A stretch of DNA of 11,851 bases from Bacteroidetes/Chlorobi group bacterium ChocPot_Mid (GTDB lineage Bacteria; Bacteroidota; Ignavibacteria; Kapaibacteriales; UBA2268). The translations under genes were made by a program, and so were the position numbers. Position 1 is the stretch's first letter. Each line of letters starts with the position of its first letter. The stretch spans positions 1 to 11,851 of the forward strand of contig RCNQ01000012.1 in NCBI GenBank assembly GCA_003731675.1. The letters are read 5' to 3'. Below, one piece after another: positions 1 through 7,225 of the stretch. The notes under the pieces are model-generated. The model was given only the letters and a program-made list of their open reading frames with translations, ran no database searches and was not told the DNA's origin.

Positions 1-5
1 TGCAG

Positions 6-1010
6 TTATTTTTTCTTCTTATCCTTTTTTGTTTCTTCAACAGGTGGAAGCATTTCGACTGGTTTGCCAAGCTCAATTTTTTGAACAGGTTCACTTTGAA
101 CAGGAACTTTATTTTCGGGAGTTTCTGTTTTAACTTCTTTGTCAGGGACTAAAGGTTCAACGGGTAATTTTGGAGTTTCTTCCAGTTTTAGTTCTGTCCC
201 TTTTGGCAATTTTAGGCGTTCACTACCGGGTATTACTGTTGCAGGGCTACCCTGCTTAGATTCCTGAACTTCTTTGGTGGCTGTAGTATCAGTATCTTTC
301 GAATAATCAACATTTTTCTCAGATTCAGGGTCAACTTTTCCCCAGCCGGAAATTATAACATTTGGCATATCAGGGTCATTAAAGCCAAGTTCGACCCGAC
401 AATTAAATTGACCTAATTCGACAGGTATTACTTTTGCTTCCAAAACAAAATCGCTGTCTTTCGGTATAATATCGCCAACTTTGAGATTAAGTTTCAGAAT
501 TTCTGGTTTTACTATCAGATTTGTTACTTTTATATCGTGACTTGAAATATTATTTATCACTAATTTTGTTATTGATTCGGTATTCAAGAACATTCTGCTG
601 AAGTTCAGGTACCTGCTTGGGAAAAGTTTTATCGGCTGATAAACATTTGCTTTAATTTCCAGATATTTTTCGGATTCAGTTTCATTAGTTGTGAAATTAA
701 TCCGTTTGGCAACAACGCCTTCATACTGTTCAATATTTAAAGTTACTTTCAAAACTGCACTATCGCCAGGCGACAATATCCTTTTGCTTAATGGTGCTGT
801 TGTGCAACCACACATTGGTTTCACTTTTTTTATCTCAAGAGTATCCTCACCTTGGTTATAAATTTTAATCTCGGCTTTCAGTGGTGAATCTTTCAATCTA
901 ACTGTACCCCAATCATAAAGCTTCCCACATTCAAATACCATTTTTGGCTTTGCATTGCTCAGCAGAAAACCTCCAATCAGGAAACATATTATTAAAACAA
1001 TCTTTTTCAT
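6..1010 (-). CDS. Exported DUF1573 domain protein with Pro/Glu/Lys-rich tail
   Basis: This 334-residue protein begins with a classical signal peptide: MKK, a hydrophobic core to about residue 18, and a likely cleavage after SNA at 20. Residues 24-120 form a DUF1573-type Ig-like domain, recognised by the family signature PMCGCTT at 65-71. Residues 125-225 look like a second beta-rich, Ig-like repeat. From about 230 to the end the chain is low-complexity, rich in Pro, Glu, Lys and Val, and finishes in a lysine cluster (KKDKKKK). The start is ATG at 1010; no Shine-Dalgarno sequence is visible upstream. DUF1573 proteins are common in Bacteroidota and relatives and are assumed to act in the periplasm or at the cell surface, but their biochemical role is not established. 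It lies 88 bp downstream of the response regulator on the same strand with no terminator between, so read-through is possible. No reaction can be assigned. Confidence 0.85.
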   Translation of the reverse strand: MKKIVLIICFLIGGFLLSNAKPKMVFECGKLYDWGTVRLKDSPLKAEIKIYNQGEDTLEIKKVKPMCGCTTAPLSKRILSPGDSAVLKVTLNIEQYEGVVAKRINFTTNETESEKYLEIKANVYQPIKLFPSRYLNFSRMFLNTESITKLVINNISSHDIKVTNLIVKPEILKLNLKVGDIIPKDSDFVLEAKVIPVELGQFNCRVELGFNDPDMPNVIISGWGKVDPESEKNVDYSKDTDTTATKEVQESKQGSPATVIPGSERLKLPKGTELKLEETPKLPVEPLVPDKEVKTETPENKVPVQSEPVQKIELGKPVEMLPPVEETKKDKKKK

Positions 1011-1098
1011 ATATACACCAATAAATTAAACATTAATAACTATTTACTAAATTGTATAGACACAAAAACCACAAAAAAGTTTCAAATACACAAAAAAT

Positions 1099-1728
1099 TT
1101 ATTCAACCAACCGATTTTTCAAAGCATAATGAGTAATTTCAGCATTATTTTTCATTCCCATTTTCTCAAGAATTCTGATTCTGTATGTTGAGATAGTATT
1201 TATACTTAAAGAGAGTTCTTTAGCAATGTCTGTTGCAGTTTTACCGGAAGCAATCATACACATAACCTGATATTCTCTGTCAGATAGCTGTTCGTGCAAA
1301 GGAGCTTCGCCTGTATCCAGATTTGATGCAAGTAACTCTGCCAAATATGGAGATATATACTTTCTGCCGTGGGAAACTTTTCTGATAGCTTCGATAAGCA
1401 ATTCCGGTTCGCTCTCTTTATTGATATATCCCGACGCACCGGCTTTAAGTACCCTAACAGCATATTGTTCTTCGGGATAAATTGTAAAAATTAAAACAGG
1501 TAAATCTGGTTTAATACCTTTTAGCTCTTTCAGTGTATCAAGCCCATCTTTTCCGGGCATAGAAATATCCAAAATCACAACATCATAATCATTCTTCTTG
1601 ATTTTTTCTAACAGTTCAATTCCCGAATTCGCTTCATCGGTTACAACCAAATCAAGCGTCTCATCGAATATCTGTTTCAAACCCTTCCTTACGACTGCAT
1701 GGTCGTCTGCAATTATAATTCTAATCAT
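1099..1728 (-). CDS. NarL/FixJ-family response regulator, REC + LuxR-type HTH
   Basis: This is a full-length (209 residues) DNA-binding response regulator. The receiver domain (about 1-120) carries the acidic pair D8/D9, the phospho-acceptor D54 in VILDISMPG, the switch Thr T82 and the conserved Lys K104. The C-terminal LuxR/GerE helix-turn-helix spans about 147-205 (LSDRE...GKTATDIAKEL...SINTISTYR...ILEKMG). Phosphorylation by the partner kinase should drive dimerisation and DNA binding; the target promoters are unknown. The ATG at 1728 overlaps the kinase stop codon in an ATGA arrangement (1725-1728), so the two are almost certainly translationally coupled. An AAGGG sequence at the end of the kinase gene can serve as a weak ribosome binding site. 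Pairing of a HisKA_3 kinase with a NarL-type regulator is the standard partnership, which supports a cognate pair. No phosphorelay residue is missing. Confidence 0.95.
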   Translation of the reverse strand: MIRIIIADDHAVVRKGLKQIFDETLDLVVTDEANSGIELLEKIKKNDYDVVILDISMPGKDGLDTLKELKGIKPDLPVLIFTIYPEEQYAVRVLKAGASGYINKESEPELLIEAIRKVSHGRKYISPYLAELLASNLDTGEAPLHEQLSDREYQVMCMIASGKTATDIAKELSLSINTISTYRIRILEKMGMKNNAEITHYALKNRLVE

Positions 1729-4256
1729 AACTCATCCCTTACTATTTCTTTAATTGGTATTGTCAAAACAACTGTTGTGCCTTCAAATCCTTCATTTTCA
1801 GAAACGTTATTAGTTGCACTAATAAACTCTACGTTAGCACCGATTGAATTGGCTCTTTCTCTTATTCCTATCAAACCCAATGACTTAGGGTTAACAAGTT
1901 CACCTTTTGGCAAGCCAACACCGTTATCGCTCACTCTCAATTCCAAATACCCTTCCTTTGAACCGTTATCATGCACCTTGTCTAATCTTAATAAGCTAAC
2001 ATCAACCCTTGATGCCTTTGCATGTCTTGCAATATTTGTCAATGTCTCCTGAAATATTCTGAATATTGCAGTACTGAACGGGTCTTTGAACTGCATATCC
2101 ACTTGTTCAAGATTAACCTTGCATCTGATACCTGTTCTTTTTTGAAATTCATTTGCCTGCCATTCAATAGCGGCAATCAAACCAAAATGGTCTAATATAG
2201 ACGGTCTGAGCTGTGTCGAAATTGTTCTTACTTTATTGATTGTTGTGTCAATCAATTCTGCCATAGTTTTCGACTTATTCACAATTGTGGTATCTTTAGC
2301 ATTAGTTTTTTTCATCAGCCAAGCCAGGTCAAGCTTCAAGGCGGTCAGTGCATATCCCAGTTCGTCGTGTATTTCAAATGCAATATTTTTACGTTCTTCT
2401 TCACGAGCGGTTTGCAAGCCGATTGCGAGGTTTCTCATTTGTTCTCTTGAGCTTTGGAGTTCATTCTCGTATTGTTTTCTTATGCTGATATCTCTGATGA
2501 TGGCTATCATACCGGTCAGTTTGCCTGATTCATCACGCAATCGTGCTATCGAAAGTTCCAGAAAAATAAAATCACCGCTTTTTGCCTTTCCTTTGATTTC
2601 CCTTTGATGAATATTTACTTGGTTAACAGAATCTTTTTCTGAAATTGAATCTTCGATTCCTAATATTTCAAGTGCCTGTTCATGGCTGATACCTTCAAAG
2701 AAAAACTCTGCAAAGTTTCTGCCTAATATTTCTTCTCTTTCGTAGCCGAAGATATCACCAAATGCCAAATTAACTTCAACTATGTTACCCAAGACATCAA
2801 TAAGAACAATGCCATCAGGTGCAGTACTAACAAGTGTTCTGAATTTTGCTTCACTGCTTCTGAGGGCTTCTTCAGCCATTACTCTTTCCGTAATGTCATC
2901 GTAAATGGCGACTATTTCGCCACTTGGTAACTTATAGAGACGATTGTCTCTCCAGCTGATAACTTTGCCGTCGTCTGTTTTAATGGTTAACAAATTTTGG
3001 GAAGAGATACCTGAATTATAAACTCCTTTTAAGACATCAAGAGCTTCGCTTATGTTTACTCTTTTGAAGATTTGGCTACAGCGTTTTCCAATCAAATCTT
3101 CTTTATTGACGCCTTCAATTTTTTCTGCACCATGATTCATATCTTTGAAGATGAAATCTCTTCCTCCTTCGATTGCTTCATAGACAACAACACCGCTACT
3201 CATGTTTGCGAACAGTTCTCTGTATCTTGCTTCACTTTCTTTGAGGGCTTGTTCAGCGAGTCTTCTTTGGGTGACGTCTCTGTCAATAGCCGAGACACCG
3301 ATTTTTCTGCCAGTTGCATCAACAAAGGGGCAAAGAGTGACAGAAACGAAAATCTTTTGACCGTCTTTTCGGATTCTTGTAAACTCAAAGCGTTCAATTT
3401 CCTGACTTCGGATGACTTTTTCAATCATATCGAGGAATTGTTTTCTGTCGTTTGGCAAGATAGTTTTATCTGCCTGCCTTCCAATTATTTCCTCGGGCAA
3501 ATATCCGTAAATATTTTCAGCTCCAAGATTCCAGCTAAGCACAGTCGTGTCGAAAGTCATACCATAAATAGCATCATCAGTGGATTCCATAATTGAAGCG
3601 AGTAGATTGGAGGTATGCTCCATTCTCATTCTTTCGGTAACATCTCGCCCTATTGCGATTGCACCGTATATGCTACCATCCTTAGCTTTCAATGGAATAC
3701 CGATACCTTCCCAATACCTGCCTGTGTCGTCGTTGAGCATGGTAGGTTGATATTTGACACCTTTTTCGATGATTCCGGTTACCATAGCCCATTTGCTGTA
3801 AGTCTCAATTACAGATTCACCAATAATCGAGAAAGCTTCTTTGCATGTCTTGCCTATTGCGCTGGCGTCTTTTTGAAGGACGGCTTTGTTTGCCCAAAGG
3901 ATTTTCAGATTTCTATCAACCTGCATAATCATATCAGGTACTCCATCTAATACGGCTTGAAGTTCTGCACGGCTTTTGAACATACGGCGTTCCATATCTT
4001 TTCGTCTGGAGACTTCTTCGCGAAGTTCGAACCACCGTCTGACAGAAAAAATTATTAAGGAAACGGAAATTATTACAAGAATTATCAGCCACTCGACCAG
4101 ACCGCGATAATCATGAATAAAATTCTTTGCAATATATGAAAGATAATAACCTGACGATGATGCAATGGAAATAAGTATCATTGCAATTATTGCAATGATA
4201 ATTATATCCTGCATACCCTTGTTCTTTTTTATATCTTCAATCAGATTATTTTTCAT
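1725..4256 (-). CDS. Membrane histidine kinase with four PAS domains (HisKA_3 / NarL-partner type)
   Basis: Counting from ATG 4256 (843 residues), the protein has two membrane helices (about 16-36 and 54-73) joined by a short loop. A charged linker follows, then four PAS/PAC modules at about 95-209, 216-332, 339-459 and 469-594, and a dimerisation/phosphoacceptor domain at about 614-684 with H630 in the EIHDELG motif typical of HisKA_3. The HATPase domain carries the N-box Asn N741 (FQETLTNIARHA), the G1 motif with D777 (VSDNGVGLP) and a Gly-rich GLIGIRERA segment. All kinase motifs look intact. The loop between the helices is only about 20 residues, so sensing is probably by the cytosolic PAS domains; the ligand or cofactor cannot be read from sequence. 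A TTG at 4274, six codons upstream, is an alternative start. I prefer the ATG because neither has a clear ribosome binding site. The stop overlaps the regulator start by 4 bp. Confidence 0.93.
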   Translation of the reverse strand: MKNNLIEDIKKNKGMQDIIIIAIIAMILISIASSSGYYLSYIAKNFIHDYRGLVEWLIILVIISVSLIIFSVRRWFELREEVSRRKDMERRMFKSRAELQAVLDGVPDMIMQVDRNLKILWANKAVLQKDASAIGKTCKEAFSIIGESVIETYSKWAMVTGIIEKGVKYQPTMLNDDTGRYWEGIGIPLKAKDGSIYGAIAIGRDVTERMRMEHTSNLLASIMESTDDAIYGMTFDTTVLSWNLGAENIYGYLPEEIIGRQADKTILPNDRKQFLDMIEKVIRSQEIERFEFTRIRKDGQKIFVSVTLCPFVDATGRKIGVSAIDRDVTQRRLAEQALKESEARYRELFANMSSGVVVYEAIEGGRDFIFKDMNHGAEKIEGVNKEDLIGKRCSQIFKRVNISEALDVLKGVYNSGISSQNLLTIKTDDGKVISWRDNRLYKLPSGEIVAIYDDITERVMAEEALRSSEAKFRTLVSTAPDGIVLIDVLGNIVEVNLAFGDIFGYEREEILGRNFAEFFFEGISHEQALEILGIEDSISEKDSVNQVNIHQREIKGKAKSGDFIFLELSIARLRDESGKLTGMIAIIRDISIRKQYENELQSSREQMRNLAIGLQTAREEERKNIAFEIHDELGYALTALKLDLAWLMKKTNAKDTTIVNKSKTMAELIDTTINKVRTISTQLRPSILDHFGLIAAIEWQANEFQKRTGIRCKVNLEQVDMQFKDPFSTAIFRIFQETLTNIARHAKASRVDVSLLRLDKVHDNGSKEGYLELRVSDNGVGLPKGELVNPKSLGLIGIRERANSIGANVEFISATNNVSENEGFEGTTVVLTIPIKEIVRDEL

Positions 4257-4305
4257 TTCATTTTCAACAGTCAATTGATGACAAATAGAAATATAAGGAA
4301 AATTC

Positions 4306-4350
4306 TTCTATCAGCCAATAGAAATTATCTGGTAGCACAATAAAAACAAA
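4306..4350 (-). promoter_or_regulatory. Candidate promoter and small palindrome upstream of the kinase gene
   Basis: On the minus strand a TTTG (4350-4347) is followed after exactly 19 bases by TAATTTCT (4327-4320), which resembles the Bacteroidota promoter TTTG-N19-21-TAnnTTTG with the last two bases off. A perfect 6-bp inverted repeat, TTCTAT-CAGCCA-ATAGAA (4306-4323), overlaps the downstream box. It could be an operator, for example for autoregulation by the response regulator. The region is very AT-rich, so both patterns may be chance. Confidence 0.27.
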
Positions 4351-4370
4351 ATAAATATACAGGTAAATTC

Positions 4371-4420
4371 GATGGATGAACCCGTCTGAGGACGTCTTCT
4401 GAGCTTGTCGGTTTAGTGTG
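4371..4420. repeat. GC-richer 50-bp patch, candidate dispersed repeat
   Basis: About half of these 50 bases are G or C, whereas the rest of the intergenic region is close to 25-30%. The patch contains the 6-base direct repeat TCTGAG (4385-4390 and 4398-4403) around a GACGTC palindrome (4391-4396). It starts just after the channel gene stop in the transcription direction. It forms no convincing hairpin followed by T residues, so I do not call it a terminator. A dispersed intergenic repeat or the remnant of an old insertion are possible readings; no second copy lies in this window. Confidence 0.25.
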
Positions 4421-4423
4421 ATT

Positions 4424-5473
4424 TTAATTAGAAAATATTTCTTTTTCGACTTTCTTCAATTCATCTTCTGAACCCATAATAATGAACTGGTCACCATCTT
4501 TGATTTTGAAATTTCCACCGGGATTAGTAATTGGTTTACCATTGCGGACAACAGCAAGAATAGAAACACCGAACTGCTGTCTTAAATCAATTTCGCGGAA
4601 AGTTTTGTCAGCCCATTTGCATTTCTCAGGCAATTGCATATTTTCGATTTTTAAATGACCTGAGCCGACACCAAAGCTTGTTTCGAGGAAGTCAACAATA
4701 TGTTGGTTAATCATCAGGTTAGCCATTCTCTGCCCGCCGATTGAGTAAGGATTAACAACTCTGTTAGCACCAGCTCTTTTTAACTTCTCTTTGTCGCTAT
4801 CTTCGTCTGCACGGGCAACAATAAAGATATCGGGATTAAGAACTTTTGCACTCAAAACAACAAAGACAGTAGTCGCAGAATTTCCGGTGGCAACGATAAG
4901 ACCTCTTGCTTTTTTGATACCTGCTTTTATCAAGACAGAGTCCTCAGTGGCGTTTCCCGTAACTCTCAAAAGATTATGTTTCAGATGCACGATATCTTCC
5001 TCAACGAAATCATCGTCAACCACAACGAATTTTTCACCGATATCGAGCAAAACTTTAGCGGCTAATTGTCCAACTCTGCCGTATCCGATAATAATTATAT
5101 GGTTTTCGCATTTTTCAATTTCTTTCATTTTCTTTTTCTTTCTCCGATAGTTGTGCAATTGTAAGATAAAAAGGTTTTCCATAAAAATACTTAATATATA
5201 AAATAAGCTACTGATACCCGCCAAGCTAATCAGGATTGTAAATATATGTCCCGTATTATCCAGTGGATGTACTTCCATATACCCAATTGTGGCGATAGTA
5301 ATCCAAGTCATATATAAAGCATCAATTATGCTTGCGTTGGTATCTCTCCACAGCCACCAATAACCAACTGTACCAATAACTATTACTGTGAGAACAACAA
5401 CTCCCGGTATTATGGGTTTTTTTGTTACCGGTTTGAGTTCATTGTAATTATTTTTTACGGATTTTTTTTTCAT
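4424..5473 (-). CDS. Two-TM potassium-channel-like protein with RCK (TrkA-N/TrkA-C) domain
   Basis: The 349 residues follow the MthK-like plan. A basic N-terminus precedes TM1 (about 22-42), then a pore helix and filter (about 50-67), TM2 (about 76-104), and a lysine-rich linker (RRKKKKMK). A Rossmann RCK domain (about 123-240) carries the nucleotide-binding glycines GYGRVG at 130-135 and acidic residues D153-D155 at the end of the second strand. A TrkA-C domain occupies about 265-345. The expected role is an inner-membrane K+ or other monovalent cation channel gated by a ligand bound to the RCK ring. The filter reads TIGYME (62-67), so the usual second Gly of TxGYG is Met; selectivity is therefore uncertain. 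The ATG at 5473 opens with a run of nine A residues and has no evident ribosome binding site. It lies upstream of the kinase gene on the same strand, but the 150-bp gap with its own candidate promoter argues against a tight operon. Confidence 0.92.
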   Translation of the reverse strand: MKKKSVKNNYNELKPVTKKPIIPGVVVLTVIVIGTVGYWWLWRDTNASIIDALYMTWITIATIGYMEVHPLDNTGHIFTILISLAGISSLFYILSIFMENLFILQLHNYRRKKKKMKEIEKCENHIIIIGYGRVGQLAAKVLLDIGEKFVVVDDDFVEEDIVHLKHNLLRVTGNATEDSVLIKAGIKKARGLIVATGNSATTVFVVLSAKVLNPDIFIVARADEDSDKEKLKRAGANRVVNPYSIGGQRMANLMINQHIVDFLETSFGVGSGHLKIENMQLPEKCKWADKTFREIDLRQQFGVSILAVVRNGKPITNPGGNFKIKDGDQFIIMGSEDELKKVEKEIFSN

Positions 5474-5521
5474 TCATTAATATATTAAATAATTTTATGG
5501 TCTTGTTACCAGAATTAAATG

Positions 5522-5564
5522 TTAAACTATATAAAAATATTAAATATTCAAAGAGTATTCTTTG
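5522..5564 (-). promoter_or_regulatory. Candidate promoter and palindrome upstream of the channel gene
   Basis: On the minus strand TTTG (5552-5549) is followed after 19 bases by TAGTTTAA (5529-5522), a partial match to the Bacteroidota TTTG-N19-21-TAnnTTTG promoter. It lies about 50 bp upstream of the channel ATG and downstream of the osmC terminator, which is where a promoter is needed. A perfect 6-bp inverted repeat CAAAGA-GTAT-TCTTTG (5549-5564) overlaps the upstream box and could bind a dimeric regulator. Chance matches are a real possibility in such AT-rich sequence. Confidence 0.3.
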
Positions 5565-5608
5565 TTTTGAAGAGAAAAAATTCAATAATATAAATTTGTG
5601 TGGTGAGC

Positions 5609-5642
5609 AAAAAAAACCCGACATTGCTGTCGGGCTTTTTTT
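5609..5642 (-). terminator. Rho-independent terminator downstream of the OsmC gene
   Basis: A perfect 7-bp stem, CCCGACA (5617-5623) pairing with TGTCGGG (5628-5634), encloses a four-base TTGC loop. It is flanked by eight A residues (5609-5616) and seven T residues (5636-5642). Read on the minus strand, the hairpin is followed by a T-run and sits about 30 bp past the OsmC stop codon, so it should end that transcript before the channel gene. The tract symmetry means it could also act on plus-strand transcripts, although no plus-strand gene ends here. Confidence 0.9.
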
Positions 5643-5664
5643 ATTTCGAGGTTTATTTTGTGTT

Positions 5665-6066
5665 CTAATTTTGTAAAGTTGAAGTAACAGTTTTAACATC
5701 AAAAGGTTCGAGCAAGTATTTTTTAACAGCGCATTGGTCTGCGGCTCTTATAACAGCTTCTTTGTATTTTTCGGGGAAGTCAGCTGGTAACTGAATGTCG
5801 AGCACAACCCTGCCAATTCTTTGTTTGATGGGGTCATATTCAATACGCTGGTCAATTTCAATACCATCGGTGTTGATACCTCTTGTTTTACAAAAGCTTA
5901 GTACGTAAATACCTGCACAGGTGCCAAGCGACGATAAAAAATATTCGAATGGGGCAGGTGCGGTACCATCACCACCGGCATTTATTTCCTGGTCTGTGGG
6001 TATTACCTTGCCATTAATTTCGGCATTTACTTTTAAATTTCCGGGGAATGTTATTTTTATTCCCAT
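5665..6066 (-). CDS. OsmC/Ohr-family peroxiredoxin
   Basis: The 133-residue product is the usual length for this family. The two redox cysteines are present: C50 in EYFLSSLGTC and C112 in AADQCAVKKYL. Glu41 precedes the first Cys motif (PAPFEYFL), as in family members. OsmC/Ohr proteins are cytosolic dimeric thiol peroxidases that reduce organic hydroperoxides; the exact subtype (OsmC, Ohr or the YhfA-like branch) cannot be fixed by eye. The start at 6066 is preceded by an excellent Shine-Dalgarno sequence, AGGAGG (6077-6072), five bases upstream, the strongest in the window. The gene appears monocistronic, with a terminator immediately downstream and the divergent mltG gene 99 bp away. I see no clear promoter in the AT-rich gap. 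Confidence 0.93.
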   Translation of the reverse strand: MGIKITFPGNLKVNAEINGKVIPTDQEINAGGDGTAPAPFEYFLSSLGTCAGIYVLSFCKTRGINTDGIEIDQRIEYDPIKQRIGRVVLDIQLPADFPEKYKEAVIRAADQCAVKKYLLEPFDVKTVTSTLQN

Positions 6067-6165
6067 TGTTTCCTCCTGACAAAAATTTTAGTTAAATTAC
6101 ATTATTTAAATATTTTAAAATTAATTTAAACTATATGACTACTCAGTAATATAGTTATTGTAATT

Positions 6166-7203
6166 ATGAGTAAAATAATCAAGGTAATTGCAGTGCTGGT
6201 ATTGATTTCAGCTATTACTACGGCATTTTTTTATTTGTATATAAGTAGCCGTTTATCTGATTTTGATGTCAAAAAAGATAAATTAATTATTACCATACCT
6301 CAGGGCAATTCAATGTCATCTTGTTTAGATATTTTAAATAAAGAGGGTGTTTTACAACCATCATGGCTTTTTGATATTTATTTGAGAATATATTCGACGC
6401 TGGACAATCGGAATATTATTGCCGGTACATATAAATTTACATCTCAGATGGATAATAACGAGATAATACAATCTATTTTAACCGGGAAAAATCTTTATAC
6501 AGTTAAGGTAACCTATCCTGAGGGAATTACTTTGAAAAATTTTGCAGAGATAACTTGGAAAAAACTCGGCATACCCCAAGATACATTTCTTGAATATGTC
6601 AATTCACCAGAGGTTTTGCAGAAATTCAAAATACAGGGTAAAACAGCAGAGGGTTATTTGATGCCCAATACGTTTACATTTTTTTGTGATGCAGATGTGA
6701 AGACAGTAGTAAAAAGGTTGCTTTCGGAGCAGGAAAGATTATGGGAAAGGAAGTTCGAACCCTTAATGAAGCACAGTAAATTAAGCAAGCATCAGATATT
6801 AACTCTGGCTTCGATTATCGAAGCAGAATCGCCTGTTGCTAAGGAAAGGGCAAGAGTCAGCGGAGTTTATCACAATCGTTTGGAAAAGAAGATGCTACTT
6901 CAGGCAGACCCGACAATTGCTTATATAGTAGGTGGCAACAAAAAAATAAAATACAGCGATTTGAAATTAAGAAATCCATACAATACTTACCTTTTTGCCG
7001 GTTTGCCACCGGGTCCAATAAATTCGCCGAGTGAAAGTTCGATTGAAGCGGCATTGAAACCTGAACAGCACAATTACTTGTTTTTTGTAGCCAAAGGTGA
7101 TGGCTCGATGCTTCACAGTTTTGCAACTAACTTCAGAGAGCATCAGCGAAATATTGCTTCTTACCGCAAAAACAGAAAGCTGAACTCTTCGAATTCAAAA
7201 TAA
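6166..7203 (+). CDS. mltG: Endolytic peptidoglycan transglycosylase MltG (YceG-like)
   Basis: This protein cleaves nascent glycan strands at the inner membrane and is thought to set their length by producing chain ends. The 345 residues comprise one N-terminal membrane anchor (about 5-27), a LysM-like region (about 40-110) and the YceG catalytic domain (about 115-335). Conserved blocks are easy to see: EGYLMPNTF (162-170), LASIIEAES (214-222) holding the expected catalytic Glu E219, LQADPTIAYI (245-254), and GLPPGPINSPS followed by IEAALKP (279-299). It is full length with no missing block. The ATG at 6166 lacks a recognisable ribosome binding site, but the membrane anchor begins directly after it, so the start is sound. 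It is divergent from osmC and convergent with the glycosyltransferase gene, so it is probably transcribed alone. No terminator is visible in the 22-bp gap after its stop codon. Confidence 0.96.
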   Translation: MSKIIKVIAVLVLISAITTAFFYLYISSRLSDFDVKKDKLIITIPQGNSMSSCLDILNKEGVLQPSWLFDIYLRIYSTLDNRNIIAGTYKFTSQMDNNEIIQSILTGKNLYTVKVTYPEGITLKNFAEITWKKLGIPQDTFLEYVNSPEVLQKFKIQGKTAEGYLMPNTFTFFCDADVKTVVKRLLSEQERLWERKFEPLMKHSKLSKHQILTLASIIEAESPVAKERARVSGVYHNRLEKKMLLQADPTIAYIVGGNKKIKYSDLKLRNPYNTYLFAGLPPGPINSPSESSIEAALKPEQHNYLFFVAKGDGSMLHSFATNFREHQRNIASYRKNRKLNSSNSK

Positions 7204-7225
7204 ATTTATGTCAAGATAATTGGCT

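Noticed and set aside
3072..3596. Plus-strand 174-codon open frame opposite the kinase gene
   Set aside because: It lies entirely antisense to the PAS domains, which have clear family motifs; the translation is Ser/Phe/Asn-rich and resembles no family.
4371..4420. Terminator for the channel gene
   Set aside because: Only poor, interrupted pairing is possible and no T-run follows on the minus strand.
5462..5470. Run of nine A residues at the start of the channel gene as programmed slippage or frameshift
   Set aside because: The frame is open and full length as it stands, and lysine-rich starts are common in AT-rich genomes; nothing indicates that a shift is needed.
5448..5702. Minus-strand 84-codon open frame across the channel start and osmC end
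   Set aside because: It spans a strong terminator and overlaps two well-supported genes, and its translation is low-complexity with no recognisable motif.
6067..6165. Promoters in the osmC-mltG divergent gap
   Set aside because: The sequence is almost entirely A and T with many partial matches but no TTTG/TAnnTTTG pair at the right spacing on either strand, so I did not call one.
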